Part shown: positions 54,857 to 63,928 of the stretch, piece by piece
How the letters are laid out: every line of letters begins with the position of its first letter
Numbering within the stretch: position 1 is the first letter of the stretch
From: Marinomonas spartinae
GTDB taxonomy: Bacteria > Pseudomonadota > Gammaproteobacteria > Pseudomonadales > Marinomonadaceae
NCBI RefSeq assembly: GCF_016461715.1
Contig: NZ_JAEMUI010000012.1
Span: 62,001-126,000, forward strand
Direction of reading: 5' to 3'
DNA length: 64,000 bases
Made by a program: the position numbers and the translations under genes
The notes under the pieces: generated by a model
The model's database searches: none
The model's input: only the letters and a program-made list of their open reading frames with translations
What the model was told of the DNA's origin: nothing

Positions 54857-55375
54857 TGCGTCCTCCATTTCTACGTATTAATCCAGCAAGTTATGCGAAA
54901 AACGTTAACAGTATCGGGTTTCTCGATTGACTGTTGAGGAAGTAAAATGATTATGGTTAGTAATGATCATAATAACTTCCTCCGTTTATTTGCGTTAAAC
55001 TCTATGTAATGTTTGATATTCCATTTAGGCTAAAAAACTGTGTTGATTTTAGGGCTAAATAGAATAAAACCTATTACGCCTTAATCTTTGCTTTATGTCA
55101 AATAAAAATAAATAAATAACTGAAAAAAATTTTAAGGGGCGTTGTGCCTTAATTGGCAATGCCTTATAAGCCTTGGTTTTAGACGACTTATTCGCATTTT
55201 ATTTAACCATTCGGTCAGGATTTTTGTGTCTCATTTTGATGGTATTGTGTGGTAATTTACCGGAATAGCATCATTTGCTGTACAATACGCGCATCTTTAT
55301 ATTGGCAGAGCAGTGTTGATCCTCTCAGGTGCTCTGTTCTTGTCTATTTCCACTTTTAGCAGTAAGTGAACAAGC
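54857..55375. other. Gene-free AT-rich stretch between divergent units
   Basis: This 519-base stretch separates the minus-strand DUF1127 unit from yaeQ. I see no supported ORF. It must hold the promoters of both; a TACAAT box at 55282-55287 could serve yaeQ. Confidence 0.5.
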
Positions 55376-55930
55376 ATGGCAATCAAAGCAACGGTGTATA
55401 AAGCCTCCCTTCAAGTGTCCGATATGGACCGTCAGCATTACCAAAGTTATGACTTAACCTTAGCGCTTCATCCATCTGAAACAGAAGAACGCATGATGGT
55501 ACGTTTAGCCACCTTTGCATTATTGGCTGATGAAAAGGAAGGGGCGGAGCAGTTAAGTTTTACGAAGGGAATTAGCACGGAAGATGAACCGGATCTGTGG
55601 CAGAAGAATTTTTCAGACGACATTTTAATGTGGATAGAATTAGGTCAGCCAGATGAGAAGCGCCTGCGTAAGGCCTGTGGTCGTGCTCAGCAAGTAGTGG
55701 TAGTGAATTACAACGATAAGTCTGATATTTGGTGGGAACAGAACAAAAGCAAAAACAGTCGATTTGATAATCTACGAGTATTGCAATTTGCCGAGTCGCA
55801 AGTGCAAAAGCTGGCAGCCTTATGTACCCGCTCTATGCAATTAAACGTGACGGTGCAAGATGGCGACATGTGGGTTTCTAGTGATGTAGGTGAATGCACC
55901 CTGCACCCAGTATGGCGAGGCGGGCAATAA
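55376..55930 (+). CDS. yaeQ: YaeQ family protein
   Basis: The 184-residue protein matches YaeQ (about 181 residues in E. coli) throughout: KATVYKASLQVSDMDR, HPSETEERMMVRLATFAL near residue 32, DEPDLWQKNFSDDI and IELGQPDEKR near 89. YaeQ has a PD-(D/E)XK-nuclease-like fold; its role is still unclear, with early reports linking it to hemolysin or RfaH effects. It is a single-gene unit. Confidence 0.93.
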   Translation: MAIKATVYKASLQVSDMDRQHYQSYDLTLALHPSETEERMMVRLATFALLADEKEGAEQLSFTKGISTEDEPDLWQKNFSDDILMWIELGQPDEKRLRKACGRAQQVVVVNYNDKSDIWWEQNKSKNSRFDNLRVLQFAESQVQKLAALCTRSMQLNVTVQDGDMWVSSDVGECTLHPVWRGGQ

Positions 55931-55948
55931 GCCGACCTCGCGTCTTGA

Positions 55949-56692
55949 TTAGGCCTTGTGCAGAGCTCTTTGAAATAAGGCTACCGCTTTTGTATAGCAT
56001 TCCAGTGCAAGAGCGGGATCATAGCGATCTCCTTCGTCGCGCATAAAGGCGTGCTGAGCATTAAATTCATGCCAGCTGAATAAACGATTGGTATCGATCA
56101 ATTGTTGATAAATTTTCTGCCGGCCTTCGATGGGCACATGAGGGTCTTGTTTGCCCCACACCATGACAATTTCCCCTTGAATCTCCCCTGTGCGAGTGAA
56201 AGAGTCATTACCTTCACCACAAGGGATGGTATTCGAGTGGATGTCCGTTGCATACAGGCAGAAGGTCGCTTGTATGCGCGGATTAAGCGCGGCGCGGTAG
56301 GCAAGGTGGCCACCTAAGCACACGCCCATGCTGCCAAACTGTCCGGTGCAATACTCTGCTTTAGCAAAAAAGTCTAAGATGGCAACGGTATCACTATCGT
56401 GAGATTCTAGAGGCTTGGTAAACTTATCGGCGTTGCCTTTATCTTTGCCTTGATCATCGTAACCCAATACAGTACCAATTGGGTTTAGTTCATGAAAGAC
56501 TTCCGGCACGATAACCACGAAACCATGCCCAGCCATCATCGCTGCAGAGCGAGCAATGGGGGCTGTTTGCTGGAAAATTTCAGAGTAAAAGATAATACAA
56601 GGGAATTTTCCATCCCCTTGAGGTCGATAGACAGTGCAGCGCATGGTTCCTGTCGGCGTGTTAAGATTAACATCGTGTTTTTGAATGATCAT
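55949..56692 (-). CDS. Dienelactone hydrolase family protein
   Basis: The 247-residue alpha/beta hydrolase has the dienelactone-hydrolase nucleophile elbow GVCLGGH with Cys near residue 115, an acid residue in GKQDPHVP near 175 and the catalytic His in NAQHAFMRD near 212. It should open small lactones or esters in the cytoplasm; the natural substrate is unknown. The ATG at 56692 follows AAGGAA; an upstream start at 56728 would add 12 residues. Confidence 0.87.
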   Translation of the reverse strand: MIIQKHDVNLNTPTGTMRCTVYRPQGDGKFPCIIFYSEIFQQTAPIARSAAMMAGHGFVVIVPEVFHELNPIGTVLGYDDQGKDKGNADKFTKPLESHDSDTVAILDFFAKAEYCTGQFGSMGVCLGGHLAYRAALNPRIQATFCLYATDIHSNTIPCGEGNDSFTRTGEIQGEIVMVWGKQDPHVPIEGRQKIYQQLIDTNRLFSWHEFNAQHAFMRDEGDRYDPALALECYTKAVALFQRALHKA

Positions 56693-56829
56693 GAAATTCC
56701 TTACGAAAAGTCGTGTTTGAATAGCCAAAGATGGCTCTATGATATTCGAGCCTGCGAGGATGGGCCAGACATACTCAGTCAGTTAATCTAAAATGCCGTG
56801 TCTATTAACCTAATAAGCGGAAGCAAGGC

Positions 56830-57939
56830 GTGCGAATATTATTACTTAGTGCCTATGAGGCGAGCAGTCACAAAGCCTGGGCAAATAGCCTGATGAATGG
56901 GTTGGGTGAGCATGATTGGACCTACCTAGCGCTTCCGCCAAGGCATTTTGCTTGGCGTATTCGTGGTAACGCCATGAGTTTTGCGTTTGATAAAGTATTC
57001 AAACCCTCGATTGAACAAGCGTACGACTTGGTGATCGCAACGTCCATGACGGATTGCGTTGGGCTAAAAGCCTTCTGCCCAAACTTACAGTCTATTCCTT
57101 GGTTATTGTATTTTCACGAAAACCAATTTGCCTATCCCGCCAGCGACAAACAACAAGGTCTGGTTGAAATGCAAATGGTCACTTTATACAGCGCTTTAGC
57201 GGCGAATCAGTGTGTCTTTAATAGTCATTTTAATAAACATTCTTTTTTCGAGGGCGCTCGTCGCTTGCTCAAAAAATTGCCAGATTACGTCTCGCCAGAC
57301 TGGTTGAGTAACATAGAAGGCAACGCCCATGTTGTACCTGTGCCAATAGACATTGATTGGAAAAATAGAGGCGAACGGAGCCGAACAAATCTCTTTCAAA
57401 ATAATTCTCCGCTTAGATTAGTATGGAATGCCCGTTGGGAGTTTGATAAAGGGCCTGAACGATTGCTGGCCATCTTGCAGGCGTTACAGTCCCGAGGTGT
57501 GGATTTTGAAATCGCTATTTTAGGCGAACAATTTCGTACCATACCTAAAGCGTTTGAGGTTATTCAACATCGCTTTGCTTCCTGTATCCGACAATTTGGT
57601 TTCGCACCAAGCCGAGATGAGTATCTTGGTTTTTTGGCTACGTCGGATATCGTGCTCTCTACGGCCTTGCATGAATTTCAAGGGCTAGCGGTTCTTGAAG
57701 CCGTTGCTCTTGGGTGTGTGCCCGTTTTACCTGCTCGACAAGTGTACCCAGAACTCTTTGGGCCAGCTTATCTTTATGATAGTCATTTAAATGATATCGC
57801 AAAGGAAGCCACTGCCGCGGTGGATCGCATTGTGCTGCTTGTTAATGAGGAAACCACGGCACCACAGGTGAATGAGTACCAAAGGGCGACGGTGTTAAAA
57901 CACTATCGGGCACTAATAGAAAACATAAACACACTATAG
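56830..57939 (+). CDS. Glycosyltransferase of the tRNA-queuosine mannosyltransferase type (DUF3524)
   Basis: The 369-residue protein has the DUF3524 N-terminal domain (LLLSAYEASSHKAWANSL, then LPPRHFAWRIRGNA, YFHENQFAYP and NSHFNKHSF). A GT-B type C-terminal domain follows (WNARWEFDKGPERL, then HEFQGLAVLEAVALGC). The animal homologue QTMAN mannosylates queuosine in tRNA-Asp. Bacterial members are annotated the same way but their acceptor is less certain. It starts at a GTG. No queuosine synthesis genes are adjacent. Confidence 0.8.
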   Translation: MRILLLSAYEASSHKAWANSLMNGLGEHDWTYLALPPRHFAWRIRGNAMSFAFDKVFKPSIEQAYDLVIATSMTDCVGLKAFCPNLQSIPWLLYFHENQFAYPASDKQQGLVEMQMVTLYSALAANQCVFNSHFNKHSFFEGARRLLKKLPDYVSPDWLSNIEGNAHVVPVPIDIDWKNRGERSRTNLFQNNSPLRLVWNARWEFDKGPERLLAILQALQSRGVDFEIAILGEQFRTIPKAFEVIQHRFASCIRQFGFAPSRDEYLGFLATSDIVLSTALHEFQGLAVLEAVALGCVPVLPARQVYPELFGPAYLYDSHLNDIAKEATAAVDRIVLLVNEETTAPQVNEYQRATVLKHYRALIENINTL

Positions 57940-57961
57940 TGTCTTAATCGGCCAGTCGATC

Positions 57962-58600
57962 TTAAACTCGGCTGGCGAGTGCTTTTTGCCATTCAGGTCC
58001 TAACTCTTTAATAAGAAGAGCCTGTGAAAAAACGTGATGAGCATTCTTATATTGTTTATCCATGAAGGCTTGAAAGAGGGTTTTCACACTCACGGATTCG
58101 GCTAATTGGCCGACTTTTATCAGCTCGTCACCTTGTTCAATAAAGCCTTCTTCTATCACTCTAAAATACACACCAGTATAGTAATGGTCGATAAAGAGTT
58201 TTATGGCAAGGGCATTATTTAAAGCAATACCAAGTTTATAGCACGGCATTCTTGGCTGACTGACTTCCAAGAGACACTCACCTAAACGGAAACGGTCGCC
58301 AATAAAAATATCGGACTCATCTAGACACGATATCGTGAGATTTTCGCCAAAGGCGCCGGGTGTTAAGTTCTGGTTATTGAGAGTATGACGCCAGTAATCG
58401 TAGTGATGGTAGGAAAAAGCATAGACCGCTTTGTGAACGCCGCCATGTCTTACCATGTCACCTTGTCCATCTCCCTCAATGTTGTTGCTTGTGACAAGCT
58501 TTTTACCTGTACAGGGCTGTTTAAAGATTCCTGTCAGCACGCTTGTCCCATTATGTTCAACCATTTTAGGTTGCGATACGTTCAATGATATAAGCTGCAT
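57962..58600 (-). CDS. MOSC domain protein, YiiM-like
   Basis: The 212-residue protein matches YiiM: GDMVRHGGVHKAVYAFSYHH near residue 47, GAFGENLTI near 83, IGDRFRLGECLLEVSQPRMPCYKL with the conserved Cys near 121, and a C-terminal helical domain. YiiM-type proteins bind molybdenum cofactor and reduce N-hydroxylated substrates. It converges on the glycosyltransferase gene with 22 bases between the stops. Confidence 0.88.
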   Translation of the reverse strand: MQLISLNVSQPKMVEHNGTSVLTGIFKQPCTGKKLVTSNNIEGDGQGDMVRHGGVHKAVYAFSYHHYDYWRHTLNNQNLTPGAFGENLTISCLDESDIFIGDRFRLGECLLEVSQPRMPCYKLGIALNNALAIKLFIDHYYTGVYFRVIEEGFIEQGDELIKVGQLAESVSVKTLFQAFMDKQYKNAHHVFSQALLIKELGPEWQKALASRV

Positions 58601-58662
58601 TTGCTTTCTCCCATCTGTCTCTTGTGCGGTTTATCATTCACTTGTCTTTTTCTGTGAGCGGA

Positions 58663-59280
58663 TCATTTGCTTGCAACGTTTTTGATGGCGAGCAGAAAGG
58701 CGGCTAAGACAAATAAACTTCCTGACATTTGATTGAAATAGTGACCTAGATGAGATCGGTACTTGGCGGCTAGAAAATCAGCAAACCTGCCGTAACCACA
58801 TAAAAACAAGCCATCAATCGTAAGGTAAGTGATGCTTAGAATGAAAAATTGCGCTGCCATGGGTTGGGATTGCGATAAAAACTGAGGAAATAAGGCAGCG
58901 AAAAAGATGATCGCCTTTGGGTTGGCTGCTGAGGTGATAAATCCCTGCCAATATAAAGAAGGGGCTGAGCGCTGAGAGGCCGATTTAATCGGAGAATGTT
59001 TGGTAAAAAATAGTCGAATACCCGCATAGGTGAGATAGGCGACCCCCGCCCATTTGATCGCGACAAAGTAATTTTGTGATGACTGAAGAAGGCTTGCTAA
59101 TCCAACCGCTGCGGCAAGCATTTGCAAGAAATTGGCTGACAGATCTCCCACGGCTGTCGCCGTTGATCTCTGAAAGCCGTTAGTTAAACTGTTCGAAAGC
59201 ATAAGAATATGGCTTGGTCCCGGTATGCACATAAAAGCGAGGACTGTCATTAAATACACTAACCAGACTTGCATGCTCAT
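58663..59280 (-). CDS. LysE/RhtB family amino-acid exporter
   Basis: The 205-residue inner-membrane protein has six hydrophobic segments and the LysE-family signature CIPGPSHILMLSNSLTNGFQRS near residue 18. NPKAIIFFAALFPQF near 120 is also typical. Family members export amino acids or their derivatives. It diverges from an AraC regulator, which probably controls it. Confidence 0.9.
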   Translation of the reverse strand: MSMQVWLVYLMTVLAFMCIPGPSHILMLSNSLTNGFQRSTATAVGDLSANFLQMLAAAVGLASLLQSSQNYFVAIKWAGVAYLTYAGIRLFFTKHSPIKSASQRSAPSLYWQGFITSAANPKAIIFFAALFPQFLSQSQPMAAQFFILSITYLTIDGLFLCGYGRFADFLAAKYRSHLGHYFNQMSGSLFVLAAFLLAIKNVASK

Positions 59281-59407
59281 GGGGCTTCTCCCTTTAGGTT
59301 TATTGAGAAAGGCAACTGATAAGATTGCTAAGGAGAGATCATGCTATAGGAAAAGAGGATGGCTTAATTTACACTATAAGACATAAAACCTAGATAAGTT
59401 GCCAAGT

Positions 59408-60202
59408 ATGAAATCGAACGAATTGATTCAAAAATTTGCCGATCACCAAGTCATTTCGTTGTCCATGGATATGCCACCGCATTTTGTCGAGCAACCCCAT
59501 GAGCATCCTTGGCATCAAATCATCTTTCCTATTTCAGGGCTATTGCAGTCAACTATTGATAATAAAAGCGTGATTGTTCCGCATAATGGGATACTCTTTG
59601 TGCCAGCACACACCATACATAAGTCCATTTCTGTGACAAGAACACAGTTTTTAGCGGTTTATCTCAACCCGAAGTGTCATGTGCATTACGGAAATGAACC
59701 GAAATCCTGTTTAGTCACACCGTTTTTAAAAGAACTCATCGTATTATTAGTGAAACAGGGGGTGGACAACCATTTGCAGCAAATGACGACCAATTTGCTG
59801 CGTGTATTGTGGGATCAAATAGCCCTTGCTGAACGCTATGAAATTCCTTTGTTGATTCCTAGGGATAGAAGGCTACTGTCTATCTTTAATGAGTTGAATC
59901 AACAGCCAGACCTGTCGTTCACCCTAGCAGAATGGGCCCAGAGAGTGGGGGCCTCCCAGCGAACACTCTCGCGACTTTGCGCAAGGGAATTCAATCAATC
60001 TTTTTCATTATGGCGGCAAAATATTAGATTGGTGCTATCGCTAGAGCGACTCGAAAAAAATCGAGCTGTTCATGAAGTGGCCTTGGATTTGGGTTACCAG
60101 TCTGATTCAGCCTATATTTTTGCCTTTAAGAGCTTGTTTGCCTGCACGCCCAGTCAATATCGCAAGCGTTATTTGCTTGCCAATGCTTCGACTGTGATCT
60201 AA
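59408..60202 (+). CDS. AraC-family regulator with cupin domain
   Basis: The 264-residue protein has an N-terminal cupin (HEHPWHQIIFPISG, residues 27-40, LFVPAHTIHKS near 62) and a C-terminal AraC helix-turn-helix pair (TLAEWAQRVGASQRTLSRL, then EVALDLGYQSDSAYIFAFK). It is divergent from the LysE gene with 127 bases between, the usual layout for a regulator and its exporter target. The ATG at 59408 is chosen over an in-frame TTG at 59399. Confidence 0.9.
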   Translation: MKSNELIQKFADHQVISLSMDMPPHFVEQPHEHPWHQIIFPISGLLQSTIDNKSVIVPHNGILFVPAHTIHKSISVTRTQFLAVYLNPKCHVHYGNEPKSCLVTPFLKELIVLLVKQGVDNHLQQMTTNLLRVLWDQIALAERYEIPLLIPRDRRLLSIFNELNQQPDLSFTLAEWAQRVGASQRTLSRLCAREFNQSFSLWRQNIRLVLSLERLEKNRAVHEVALDLGYQSDSAYIFAFKSLFACTPSQYRKRYLLANASTVI

Positions 60203-60399
60203 AGGAAAGCCTGTCTTTATTCGTCATTTCTTTAAGTAGTCACCGCTTATTCAGGCTGTAGCAATAGCGTCATTTTTACTGTGCTGATTAAAACGAAAGA
60301 AAACCAGTATTTGCTATTGACCTCAAGTTAACCTGAGGTTTTATGCTTGCTTCAATACATGAGGCATTCAATACCAATAAGCAGTTATGGAGATTTCTA

Positions 60400-60615
60400 A
60401 TGAGTATTATCGCCCTTTTTAACTTAGCGAAAGAATATCTAGAAACGCGTCGGACAAAACGAGCCTTTCGTCACCTAGATAATCATTTCTTAAAGGACTT
60501 GGGATTTTATCGCGAAGAAGGGCATATTTACCCTTTATCGGGCAGTAAAGAGGTGACAGAAGAAACAAAAGCATTTGCTCAAAAAACACCGACTGAAGCG
60601 CCATTAAAGCGCTGA
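60400..60615 (+). CDS. DUF1127 small protein, copy 2
   Basis: The 71-residue paralogue of the protein at 54442 shares SIIALFNLAK, RRTK-AFRHLD-HFLKD-GF and PLSGSK. Only the tail differs. The ATG at 60400 is followed by the conserved part; 19 further in-frame codons upstream are not conserved. Unlike copy 1 I see no leader peptide or competing hairpins before it. Confidence 0.85.
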   Translation: MSIIALFNLAKEYLETRRTKRAFRHLDNHFLKDLGFYREEGHIYPLSGSKEVTEETKAFAQKTPTEAPLKR

Positions 60616-60657
60616 ATAAATCGGGCTGCTTGGCAACTTGTCTTTATATGGTGTTGA

Positions 60658-60683
60658 ATCAGCCGGATTAATATCCGGCTGAT
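60658..60683. terminator. Perfect 11-bp hairpin between DUF1127 copy 2 and ddl
   Basis: ATCAGCCGGAT pairs with ATCCGGCTGAT around TAAT. It lies between two convergent genes and may end both, though T-runs are missing. Confidence 0.6.
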
Positions 60684-60735
60684 AAGCATTGGCAGGTTCT
60701 AATTCATCGGAGCGCTGAATGATCAGTGCGTCTGA

Positions 60736-61833
60736 TTATCGGGTGACTTTAAGGTTGTGTTTTTGCTGAAACCGCTCGATGGCAAGCTCTATCAGCTGGG
60801 TAACGAGTGACTGCTGTGATAGACCAGAATGTTCCCACAGTTTTGGGTACATGCTAATGTTGGTAAAACCAGGTAATGTATTGATCTCATTAATGAAAAT
60901 CTCATCATCTGGTGTTAAAAACATGTCTACCCGTGCGAGTCCAGAACAGCCCAGTAGCTGATAGACCTGAATGGCCGTGGCTTGAATTCTAGCCGTTTGG
61001 CTTGCGCTAATGTCGGCGGGAATGTTCAGTTCGGTGGCATCGGCATCCAGATATTTGCTTTCATAGCTATAAAATTTGTCACGGGTAAGGATCTCGCCGA
61101 CGCTGGAGGCCATTACCTGATCGTTGCCAAGAATGGCGACTTCCAGTTCACGTCCGTCTACGGCTTGTTCGACCAGTACTTTTTGATCGAATTGGAAAGC
61201 ATGGGTTATGGCTTGGATCAGGGTTTCTGTATCGCTTGCTCGGCTGACACCAATGGAAGACCCCATGTTTGACGGTTTGACAAACACCGGGTAGCCATAT
61301 TGGGCTTCGATCTCATCGATTGGCCATTCCTTTTGCCAATGATAGAGTGTTGTAAACGCCGCGTTATGGATGCCAGCATCCCGTAGTAGGCGTTTCATGA
61401 TGTCTTTATCCATGCCGACCGCACTGGCGGTGACATCGGCACCGACACAGGGCAAATTCGCCATTTTAGCCAACCCTTGAACCGCACCATCTTCGCCATA
61501 AGGCCCATGCAGGACGGGAAATAATACATCGATTTGCCCAAGTGCCTCTTTATTGTCCATACGCACCAGCTGTCTTTCTGGGCCATTTGGTATCAGGCCC
61601 ACTTGGGGGGAGGACACATTAAGAGCAATGTCTTTTGGGTTATCCGCATGAAATAACTTTATGGACTCTTCGTTTAGGAACCAGCGTCCATCACGGTCTA
61701 TGCCAATGAGAATTGGCGTGAACCGCTCAGGATCAAGAGAACGAATCACATTCTGAGCCGACTGTAAGGAAACTTCATGTTCCGCCGAACGCCCACCAAA
61801 AACAATAGCAACGGTGATTTTACCTGCTGTCAT
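60736..61833 (-). CDS. ddl: D-alanine--D-alanine ligase
   Basis: Ddl joins two D-alanines with ATP for peptidoglycan synthesis. The 365-residue ATP-grasp protein has VFGGRSAEHEVSLQSA at the start, HGPYGEDGAVQG near 106, VKPSNMGSSIGV near 183, ELEVAILGN near 225 and INEINTLPGFTNISMYP near 315. It has the length of the DdlA rather than the DdlB class. ATG 61833 is used; the ORF stays open for 31 more codons with no conserved residues. The wbuC gene ends 47 bases upstream. Confidence 0.95.
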   Translation of the reverse strand: MTAGKITVAIVFGGRSAEHEVSLQSAQNVIRSLDPERFTPILIGIDRDGRWFLNEESIKLFHADNPKDIALNVSSPQVGLIPNGPERQLVRMDNKEALGQIDVLFPVLHGPYGEDGAVQGLAKMANLPCVGADVTASAVGMDKDIMKRLLRDAGIHNAAFTTLYHWQKEWPIDEIEAQYGYPVFVKPSNMGSSIGVSRASDTETLIQAITHAFQFDQKVLVEQAVDGRELEVAILGNDQVMASSVGEILTRDKFYSYESKYLDADATELNIPADISASQTARIQATAIQVYQLLGCSGLARVDMFLTPDDEIFINEINTLPGFTNISMYPKLWEHSGLSQQSLVTQLIELAIERFQQKHNLKVTR

Positions 61834-61880
61834 ATCAATTCCAACTGCGCAATGAATAAGTCTCGATTTATAGCTTGAGT

Positions 61881-62357
61881 CTAGCAGCCCGACCAGCGTT
61901 GTCCTACTTGGGCCTCGCGGTACCAACGCATTAACACTTTATGATTATCATCGTCAGCCGCTGGTGACCATGGGGCAAAATCCTCTTCTTTGAAGGCTTT
62001 ATAAGGGCCTTGTTTTACTTCAAAGATGACCGCATCGGTGTCCAGTGAGAGTACGGCGTGCCAGCCCGCAACAGGTGTTTCAATAACGGAGTCTTCTTCT
62101 CCTAAGACGGCACGGTTGATCACTACGCCCTCATCGTCAAAAGTCAGGACGATGAAACGACCACGCAATGCTGTGAGCAGCTCCCATGTTTCCATATGAC
62201 GATGAGGGCGAATGTAGGTGTCTGGCTCCATCGCGATGGCTAAACGTTGAACGGGGTCTGATAAATCACTATGAATATTGTGATTCATTCGCAGACGGGG
62301 TGATAGTCGAGCGTCATCGCTAAGCGCGGAAAGTTGGTCAAAACTGAGTTTATTCAT
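61881..62357 (-). CDS. WbuC family cupin-fold protein
   Basis: The 158-residue protein has the WbuC pattern of a small metal-binding cupin: LRMNHNIHSDLSDPVQRL near 24, then YIRPHRHMETWELLTALRG with the metal histidines near 50, and FEVKQGPYK near 114. WbuC genes are often found in O-antigen clusters, but here it stands next to ddl. The substrate is unknown. The ATG at 62357 gives the usual start. Confidence 0.85.
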   Translation of the reverse strand: MNKLSFDQLSALSDDARLSPRLRMNHNIHSDLSDPVQRLAIAMEPDTYIRPHRHMETWELLTALRGRFIVLTFDDEGVVINRAVLGEEDSVIETPVAGWHAVLSLDTDAVIFEVKQGPYKAFKEEDFAPWSPAADDDNHKVLMRWYREAQVGQRWSGC

Positions 62358-62414
62358 GGTGTAGGACACTTAATATAAAAAGAAAAAGTATGCTAATGCC
62401 AGTGTCACGACGAG

Positions 62415-63044
62415 TCAAACTTGTTTTATAAAGGCAGAGCGAATCAGGCCAATACCCGCTAATGCAAAAAGCCCTGAAACAGAGGCATCAATCCAGCGAC
62501 TCGCTTTCTTATAGCCATTCATGACACCGTTCAAAGAAAACACAATGGAGTAGAGGGCATTCGTGAAAAAGCCAACGAGTACGCACACAAAAACGCCTAG
62601 TACAAGAAACGCCGTGCTATCGTTAGCTCCTAGGCCTACGGACAGGGCGGCCATCCAAGCGATTACTGTTTTAGGGTTCGATACATTGAGGAAGACGCCT
62701 TTAATAAACCAGCTCATAAGGGATCTTGTGCCTATTTCAACTTGGCCCATGTTGTTATCGGGATGTATCGCGGATTTAGCGGATAAAAAAGCTAGCCAGA
62801 TGAGATAGAGACCTGCGAACACTTTAAGCGCCATAAGTAAATAAACAGAACTTTGCAGAACCACACCTAGGCCGCTTGCGGCAATAACGCCCCAAAATAC
62901 CAACCCCGTGGATAGTCCCGCTCCATAGATTAAGCTGGTTTTTCTTCCTAAACGCATGGCCACGGTGGCATTAGAAACCGTGGCAGGTCCAGGTGATACC
63001 GCAATCACAAAGAAAGCGAGACCGATACTAAGTAAAGAGAGCAT
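62415..63044 (-). CDS. LysE family translocator
   Basis: The 209-residue inner-membrane protein has six hydrophobic segments, SPGPATVSNATVAMRLGRK near residue 17 and NVSNPKTVIAWMAALS near 113, as in LysE/RhtB exporters. It is a different subgroup from the exporter at 58663. The start at 63044 is preferred; an upstream ATG at 63062 adds six residues. Confidence 0.88.
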   Translation of the reverse strand: MLSLLSIGLAFFVIAVSPGPATVSNATVAMRLGRKTSLIYGAGLSTGLVFWGVIAASGLGVVLQSSVYLLMALKVFAGLYLIWLAFLSAKSAIHPDNNMGQVEIGTRSLMSWFIKGVFLNVSNPKTVIAWMAALSVGLGANDSTAFLVLGVFVCVLVGFFTNALYSIVFSLNGVMNGYKKASRWIDASVSGLFALAGIGLIRSAFIKQV

Positions 63045-63157
63045 ATTTATTTCCTCATGCAAGTGGAGAAGATGACAGTATTATTGTGATAATGCGTATT
63101 GTAAAAACACTGTGGGTCTACTCACGCACCAGTCGTTCAACATTCAATTTAATGGAG

Positions 63158-63919
63158 CTATTCCTCAGAAAACAGCTCTTTTAGCATTGGCTCAGGGTTG
63201 TTTAAAAATGCTTTAGTGACCTCATAATGTTCTGTATCTTGGTATTTTATTGGATACAGTCCCGACTTGTCGATTTGATAAATTTTAGCGCCGGGGTAAG
63301 CCATTAAAATGGGGGAATGGGTTGCAATAATGAACTGCGACCGCTGTGTCACGAGTTGATGCATTCTGCTTAAAATAGCTAGTTGTCGAGTCGGTGAAAG
63401 AGCCGCTTCCGGTTCGTCAAGCAGATAAAGTCCATCGCCAGAGAAGCGCTTTATCATAAGTGATAGAAAGGATTCTCCGTGGGATTGATGGTGTAGCGAT
63501 TTCCCACCATAACTGTCTTTAATTGCAGGTGGATTAATATAGGGAAAAGCAGCCTCGTCTAACTCGTCAATATTGGTAGCGACGTTATAGAAGCTTTCTG
63601 CCCGAAGAAAAAAGCCATCTTTATAGCGCTTAAAAGACTTTGAAAATCGCAAGTAACGATGTAGTTCAGAATGGGTGCTACGAGTGCCAAAGTTAAAGTT
63701 CTTTGTACCGCCTTCGGCGTTGAATCCTAGACCCACCGCAATGGCCTCGAGCAGGGTTGATTTACCACTGCCGTTTTCACCAACTAATATGGTGACTTCT
63801 TTGTCAAATTCTAAAAAATCCAGCTCTTTGACCGCCGGGATTGAGAAGGGGTAGACATCGAATGAATCGATGGTTTTCCTTTTCAGCTCAATTTCTTTTA
63901 GATAGGGCAAGGATTCCAT
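63158..63919 (-). CDS. AAA-family ATPase, SMC/RecF-like (COG3910 type)
   Basis: The 253-residue protein has Walker A LVGENGSGKSTLLEAI near residue 44, the ABC-type signature SHGESFLSL near 147, Walker B GLYLLDEPEAALSP near 164 and the switch His ATHSPILM near 201. It is a compact ATPase with no long coiled coil and no nuclease domain. Proteins of this group are widespread and their role is unclear. It is followed upstream by the end of another gene. Confidence 0.85.
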   Translation of the reverse strand: MESLPYLKEIELKRKTIDSFDVYPFSIPAVKELDFLEFDKEVTILVGENGSGKSTLLEAIAVGLGFNAEGGTKNFNFGTRSTHSELHRYLRFSKSFKRYKDGFFLRAESFYNVATNIDELDEAAFPYINPPAIKDSYGGKSLHHQSHGESFLSLMIKRFSGDGLYLLDEPEAALSPTRQLAILSRMHQLVTQRSQFIIATHSPILMAYPGAKIYQIDKSGLYPIKYQDTEHYEVTKAFLNNPEPMLKELFSEE

Positions 63920-63928
63920 AAATTGTCC

